35,958 nucleotides of DNA. Origin: DAISJI01 sp964559835. Its GTDB lineage: Bacteria; Acidobacteriota; Terriglobia; Terriglobales; Acidobacteriaceae. The position numbers were made by a program, and so were the translations under genes. The notes beneath the pieces were generated by a model that searched no databases, had not been told where the DNA came from, and saw only the letters and a list, made by a program, of their open reading frames with translations. Below, one piece after another: positions 32,359 to 35,958 of the stretch; within the stretch, counting starts at the first letter, position 1, and each line of letters opens with the position of its first letter. The stretch covers positions 1-35,958 of the forward strand of contig CAZLJE010000043.1 of the NCBI GenBank assembly GCA_964559835.1, read 5' to 3'.

Positions 32359-33207
32359 TCAGCGGGTGCGCTTGGCCTCGGCTTCGGCCATGACCTGGTC
32401 GGCGGGGCGCAACCGGTCTCCCATGAAGTTCTCAAGAATGCCGGGGAAGGTCTGATAGAGCTTGATCGGGATCTTGTACCACCAGGGCACGATGACCTCC
32501 CTTTTTTGCTTCAAGTAACCATTGAGCAATGCGCGGGCAACATCTTCATTGGTCGCACCCTTGCGAGCGGCCTCGCCGATGCGTTTGCGGTCCACCCCTT
32601 TGACCGCATTCCTGGCAAAGTCGTTGCCAATGTAGCCCGGGCAGACCGTCATCACGTGGATGTTGTCGCGTCTAAGCTCGGCGCGCGCGGCCTTGCCGAT
32701 GGCGTTCATGGCGAACTTCGTCGCCGAGTAGGCGGCCGAACCGGGTAGCGGAATGTGTCCGGCGACGCTGGAGACGTTGATGATCGTCCCTCCGCCCTGT
32801 CGCTTCATCGCCGCGGCGGCAACCTGCAGGCCGTGGATCGCGCCGAAGAGATTCGTTTCGAACATCGACTTGCACTGCGCCATGTCCATGGTGGCGACGG
32901 CATCGATCAGTCCATGACCGGCGTTGTTGATCCAGATATCCACCCGCCCGAAATTGTGCAGCGTAAGCGAGAGGACGCGGTCGATCTCCTCGCGGTTGCG
33001 GACGTCGCAATGGAGGGCAAGCGTGCGCGACGAGGCCTCGGGAACCGCGGCGATGATCCTCGAACGAGCCGCTTCGGCCCGCGCCTGGTCGCGCGAACTG
33101 AGCACGACCGACGCGCCTTCTTCTACAAACAGCCGCGCCACGGCTTCGCCGATTCCCATGGATGAGCCGGTGATGACTGCGACTTTGCCGGACAGGCGGG
33201 AGGGCAT
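32359..33207 (-). CDS. Short-chain dehydrogenase/reductase (SDR)
   Basis: Encodes 282 residues: TGSSMGIG cofactor loop, CDVRNREE, NNAGHG, Ser in NVSSVAGHIP and catalytic YSATK, then a C-terminal extension (KREVIVPWWYKIPIKLYQTFPGILENFMGDRL) that looks amphipathic and may touch the membrane, as in SDRs of lipid or steroid metabolism. The substrate is unknown. The ATG is at 33207 with no strong Shine-Dalgarno. The last 13 codons exist a second time, in decayed form, at 30445-30484. Confidence 0.92.
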   Translation of the reverse strand: MPSRLSGKVAVITGSSMGIGEAVARLFVEEGASVVLSSRDQARAEAARSRIIAAVPEASSRTLALHCDVRNREEIDRVLSLTLHNFGRVDIWINNAGHGLIDAVATMDMAQCKSMFETNLFGAIHGLQVAAAAMKRQGGGTIINVSSVAGHIPLPGSAAYSATKFAMNAIGKAARAELRRDNIHVMTVCPGYIGNDFARNAVKGVDRKRIGEAARKGATNEDVARALLNGYLKQKREVIVPWWYKIPIKLYQTFPGILENFMGDRLRPADQVMAEAEAKRTR

Positions 33208-33257
33208 AACTGCTTGTAACGGAGTTCGGGAGCACGAGTCAAGGCATCAAACCATTG

Positions 33258-33336
33258 CGAAGTGCACAGTGCTCGGTGCTCCAGCACGCGCGGCCGTCAA
33301 TTCCGAGCACTGAGCACTCTGCACTGAGCACTTTCG
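33258..33336. repeat. Inverted word-repeat island, family 'gagcactgagcactctgca'
   Basis: The left arm (33258-33283) has the words 'gtgcacagtgctcggtgct', and the right arm (33302-33336) their complement 'gagcactgagcactctgca'. They pair across about 18 bp in the divergent gap between the SDR and AAA+ genes, close to where the promoters should lie. Confidence 0.75.
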
Positions 33337-33400
33337 CGGGTGTAGAATCCGCTTAATAGTGTGGGGGCTGTTGCATTTCCCCAGAGAGGTTCCGCATCGC

Positions 33401-34900
33401 ATGAATCTTCCCCGGTCGTTGGGACAACTACGGCAGCAACCTGAATTCTCCGAACAGAAGCTGTGCGCGCGGCACGTCAAGGACGAGTTGCGCGAGAACC
33501 TCATCTGCAAGCTGCGGCGGAGAGAGACGCTCTTTCCCGGCATCATGGGCTACGACGACACCGTCGTGCCGCAGATCGTGAACGCGGTCCTGTCGCGGCA
33601 CAATTTCATCCTCCTCGGATTGCGTGGGCAAGCCAAGAGCCGCATCCTGCGCGCGCTCGCTTCCCTGCTCGATCCGCACACACCCTACGTCGCCGGCTGC
33701 GAGATCCACGACAGCCCGTACGCGCCCATCTGCCGTCGCTGCCGCGAACTGATCGCCGCCAAGGGCGACGAGACGCCGATCGCCTGGCTCGCGCCGGACG
33801 ACCGCTACGTCGAGAAGCTGGCCACGCCGGATGTCACCATCGCCGATCTGATCGGCGACATCGATCCGATCAAGGCTGCCAAGGGCGGGCACGAACTCTC
33901 GAGCGAGATGACGGTGCACTACGGCCTGCTTCCGCGCGCCAACCGCGGGATCTTCGCCATCAACGAATTGCCGGACCTGGCGGGCAAGATCCAGGTCGGT
34001 CTGTTCAACATCATGCAGGAAGGCGACGTGCAGATTAAGGGCTACCCCATCCGCCTGCCGCTGGATGTGGCGCTCGTCTTCAGCGCGAATCCGGAGGACT
34101 ACACAGCGCGCGGCAAGATCATCACCCCGCTGAAAGACCGCATAGGGAGCGAGATCCGCACACACTATCCCGCGACCGTGGAAGAAGGCATCGCGATCAC
34201 CGAGCAGGAGGCGTGGGCGAAGCGCGATGGCTACCAGTTACACGTTCCCAAATATGTGCGCGAGGTGATCGAGCGTATCGCGTTCGTCGCGCGCGAAGAC
34301 AAGAAGGTCGATAAGCGGAGCGGTGTCAGCCAGCGCCTGCCGATCTCAGCGATGGAAAACGTCGTATCGAATGCCGAGCGCCGCGCCATCACGCACGACG
34401 AGCAGATCGTAGTCCCGCGCATCGGCGATATCTACGCCGCGCTGCCGGCGATCACGGGCAAGCTGGAACTGGAGTACGAAGGCGAGATGAAAGGCGCGGA
34501 CTTCGTCGGGCGCGAGATCATCCGCACAGCCATCGCCAACACCTTCGACCAGTATTACGGCGGGGTGAACCTGTCGCAGGTCGTGCAGTGGTTTGACCTG
34601 GGCGGGAGCATCAAAGTGCCCGACACGGCTGCCGCATCCGAGGTCCTGGAGGAACTGAAGCCGATCCAGGGACTCATGGACAAGCTGGGCGCCGTCGGCG
34701 TCAAAACAAAAGACGCGCCGGAGATGCAGGTATCCGCGGCGGAATTTCTGCTCGAGGGATTGCACGCGCACAAGAAGATCGGCCGCAACGAAGAGCGCGT
34801 ATTCACAGCGGGCGAGAAGCCGGCGCGCCGCGCGGAAGCCGGCGTCGGACGCGACCGCGAAGAACCGCCGTACGGTAGATCGCGGCGAGGGTTTAACTGA
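33401..34900 (+). CDS. MoxR-like / Mg-chelatase-type AAA+ ATPase
   Basis: Encodes 499 residues. Walker A is GLRGQAKS (73-80, Lys79 next to Ser), Walker B is GIFAINELPDL, and FSANPEDYTARGKIITPLKDRIGSEI is the sensor-1 and arginine-finger stretch of MoxR/ChlI proteins. An unusual insert just after Walker A, with Cys100, His103, Cys111 and Cys114 (CEIHDSPYAPICRRC), may bind zinc. A predicted helical C-terminal part follows. MoxR-type ATPases act with VWA proteins as chaperones for metal-enzyme or complex assembly, and a VWA gene follows 99 bp later. The ATG at 33401 has GAGAGG upstream; a GTG at 33359 is the alternative start. Confidence 0.9.
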   Translation: MNLPRSLGQLRQQPEFSEQKLCARHVKDELRENLICKLRRRETLFPGIMGYDDTVVPQIVNAVLSRHNFILLGLRGQAKSRILRALASLLDPHTPYVAGCEIHDSPYAPICRRCRELIAAKGDETPIAWLAPDDRYVEKLATPDVTIADLIGDIDPIKAAKGGHELSSEMTVHYGLLPRANRGIFAINELPDLAGKIQVGLFNIMQEGDVQIKGYPIRLPLDVALVFSANPEDYTARGKIITPLKDRIGSEIRTHYPATVEEGIAITEQEAWAKRDGYQLHVPKYVREVIERIAFVAREDKKVDKRSGVSQRLPISAMENVVSNAERRAITHDEQIVVPRIGDIYAALPAITGKLELEYEGEMKGADFVGREIIRTAIANTFDQYYGGVNLSQVVQWFDLGGSIKVPDTAAASEVLEELKPIQGLMDKLGAVGVKTKDAPEMQVSAAEFLLEGLHAHKKIGRNEERVFTAGEKPARRAEAGVGRDREEPPYGRSRRGFN

Positions 34901-34901
34901 G

Positions 34902-34990
34902 GAGAATTGGTGATTGAGTGATTTGTGATTTACGCCGCCTGACGGTCTTTTTCAATCACAAATCACCAAATCACTCAATCACCAATTCTC
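34902..34990. repeat. Long inverted repeat between the AAA+ and VWA genes
   Basis: The left arm 34902-34930 is GAGAATTGG then word repeats, and the right arm 34954-34990 is its complement with an extra 8 bases. The outer 23 bp pair without error. Twenty-two bases of the left arm (34909-34930) are identical to 10779-10800. The hairpin would form in the intergenic mRNA, ending nine bases before the VWA start codon. Confidence 0.85.
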
Positions 34991-34999
34991 GACTGTTTT

Positions 35000-35958
35000 A
35001 TGAAAAGAGTCATCTACTCAAAATACGTGCCCGATCCGGCCGGCGAGATGAGCATGGAAGACCTGCTCAACGCGCTCTCCGATTATCTTCTGCAGAGCGG
35101 TTTCCAGAACTCGTGGGGCATGTACGATATGCGCGACGCCGAGCAGACGCTCGAAGACCTGCGGCGCGCCATCGAAGAAGCGCTGATGAACAGCGACATG
35201 CTCAGCGAACAACTGCGCGAACAGCTCGAACAAATGCAGCAGGACGGCACCTTCGAGCAGATGGTCGAGCAGATCATCGAACGCATGGAGCAGGAAGGCT
35301 ACGTCACCATCGACAAGCCGCACGACCCGTCGCAGCAGCCATCCGTCGGCGGCCAGGTCGGGCAGGCGCGTGAGCAGGCGAAGTTCGAGATCACCGACAA
35401 GAGCCTCGACTTCCTCGGCTACAAGACATTGAAGGACCTGCTCGGCTCCGTAGGCAAATCGAATTTCGGACGCCACGACACGCGGGACATGGCGACCGGT
35501 GTCGAAGCGAGCGGCGCGTCGAAGACATACGAATTCGGCGACACGCTGAACCTGGACATCACCGCGACGCTGTCGTCGGCTATCCAGCGCGAAGGCTTGC
35601 AGGTGCCGCTCAACCTGGAATACTCCGACCTGCAGGTGCACCAGTGCGAATACCAGTCTTCGTGCGCGACCGTGCTCATGCTGGACTGCTCGCATTCGAT
35701 GATCCTGTACGGCGAGGACCGCTTCACCCCGGCGAAGAAAGTCGCGATGGCCCTCTCGCACCTGATCCGCACGCAATACCCGGGCGACACGCTCTCGCTC
35801 ATTCTCTTCCACGATTCCGCCGAAGAGGTGCCTTTATCGCAACTGGCGCGGGTGAAGGTCGGGCCGTACTACACAAACACGCGGGAAGGCCTGCGGCTGG
35901 CGCAACGCATCCTGCAACGCCAGCGCAAAGACATGAAACAGATCGTCATGATCACCGA
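35000..35958 (+). CDS. VWA-domain protein, partner of the AAA+ ATPase (cut by window end)
   Basis: The ATG at 35000 opens a frame that runs past the right edge; 319 codons are visible. Residues about 15-105 are acidic and helical with a coiled-coil look (EALMNSDMLSEQLREQLEQM). A VWA domain follows from about 215: the metal site is LMLDCSHSMILYG, a DxSxS variant, then SLILFHDSAEEVP. Such genes sit behind MoxR ATPases in many bacteria, and the pair is thought to assemble or remodel protein complexes. No Shine-Dalgarno is visible before the ATG (GACTGTTTT); the hairpin repeat ends nine bases upstream, so translation may depend on upstream ribosomes or on refolding of that hairpin. Confidence 0.9.
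   Translation, partial: MKRVIYSKYVPDPAGEMSMEDLLNALSDYLLQSGFQNSWGMYDMRDAEQTLEDLRRAIEEALMNSDMLSEQLREQLEQMQQDGTFEQMVEQIIERMEQEGYVTIDKPHDPSQQPSVGGQVGQAREQAKFEITDKSLDFLGYKTLKDLLGSVGKSNFGRHDTRDMATGVEASGASKTYEFGDTLNLDITATLSSAIQREGLQVPLNLEYSDLQVHQCEYQSSCATVLMLDCSHSMILYGEDRFTPAKKVAMALSHLIRTQYPGDTLSLILFHDSAEEVPLSQLARVKVGPYYTNTREGLRLAQRILQRQRKDMKQIVMIT

Overview
The window looks like a chromosomal segment of an acidobacterium (Acidobacteriota, probably Terriglobia-like). This is an inference. It rests on GC-rich, codon-biased genes, a secreted protein of the 'VWFA-related Acidobacterial domain' type at 30603-32330, a second VWA-like secreted protein at 6971-8302, and gaps filled with short imperfect word repeats of the kind common in that phylum. 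There are about 33 genes, mostly on the minus strand. No rRNA, tRNA or CRISPR array was found, and no complete mobile element.

Layout. 1-728: the first codons of an IS110-type transposase running off the left edge, then an orphan membrane-anchored protein whose 3' end overlaps yifB. 692-4621: yifB/comM (minus) divergent from an orphan multi-PAS histidine kinase (plus). 4673-6900: a possible 41-residue membrane peptide, a desiccation-type ferritin-like protein with a small haem-less cytochrome-like partner, a roughly 580-bp gene-free stretch, and a 52-residue zinc-ribbon peptide. 6971-10491: secreted VWA-like protein, thiolase, CPBP membrane protease. 10541-10765: a complete transcription unit (sigma-70 promoter, Shine-Dalgarno, 17-codon lysine-rich ORF, tandem terminators). 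10842-14848: a UvrD-type helicase fused to a RecB/Cas4-like Fe-S nuclease, then a small secreted protein.

14926-19408 is a compact heat-shock operon, hrcA-grpE-dnaJ-(membrane protein)-rsmE-hslR. It has a CIRCE operator touching the -35 box of its promoter. It pairs the HrcA repressor and DnaK co-chaperones, without dnaK itself, with a 16S rRNA methylase and an Hsp15-like ribosome-rescue protein. Next come mrp (an Fe-S carrier ATPase without its usual N-terminal domain), an alpha/beta hydrolase, an isochorismatase-like hydrolase, and a two-gene unit of a cyclic-nucleotide-domain/thioredoxin-reductase-like flavoprotein with a UBP zinc-finger protein. 24046-27408 carries an SDR and the cytochrome bd oxidase genes cydAB. 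27697-29005 carries a thioesterase, a Cys-rich protein and a TPR protein. 29006-33207 holds an S41 peptidase and the acidobacterial VWFA protein, which is bracketed by an SDR gene and a decayed copy of that gene's 3' end. The right edge has a MoxR-like AAA+ ATPase followed by a VWA protein (cut by the window end), separated by a long hairpin repeat.

The most interesting items are the 17-residue peptide unit, the word-repeat families that occupy many gaps and reach into two genes (rsmE and the thioesterase stop codon), the CIRCE/promoter arrangement, the flavoprotein lacking its CxxC, and the SDR-tail remnant.
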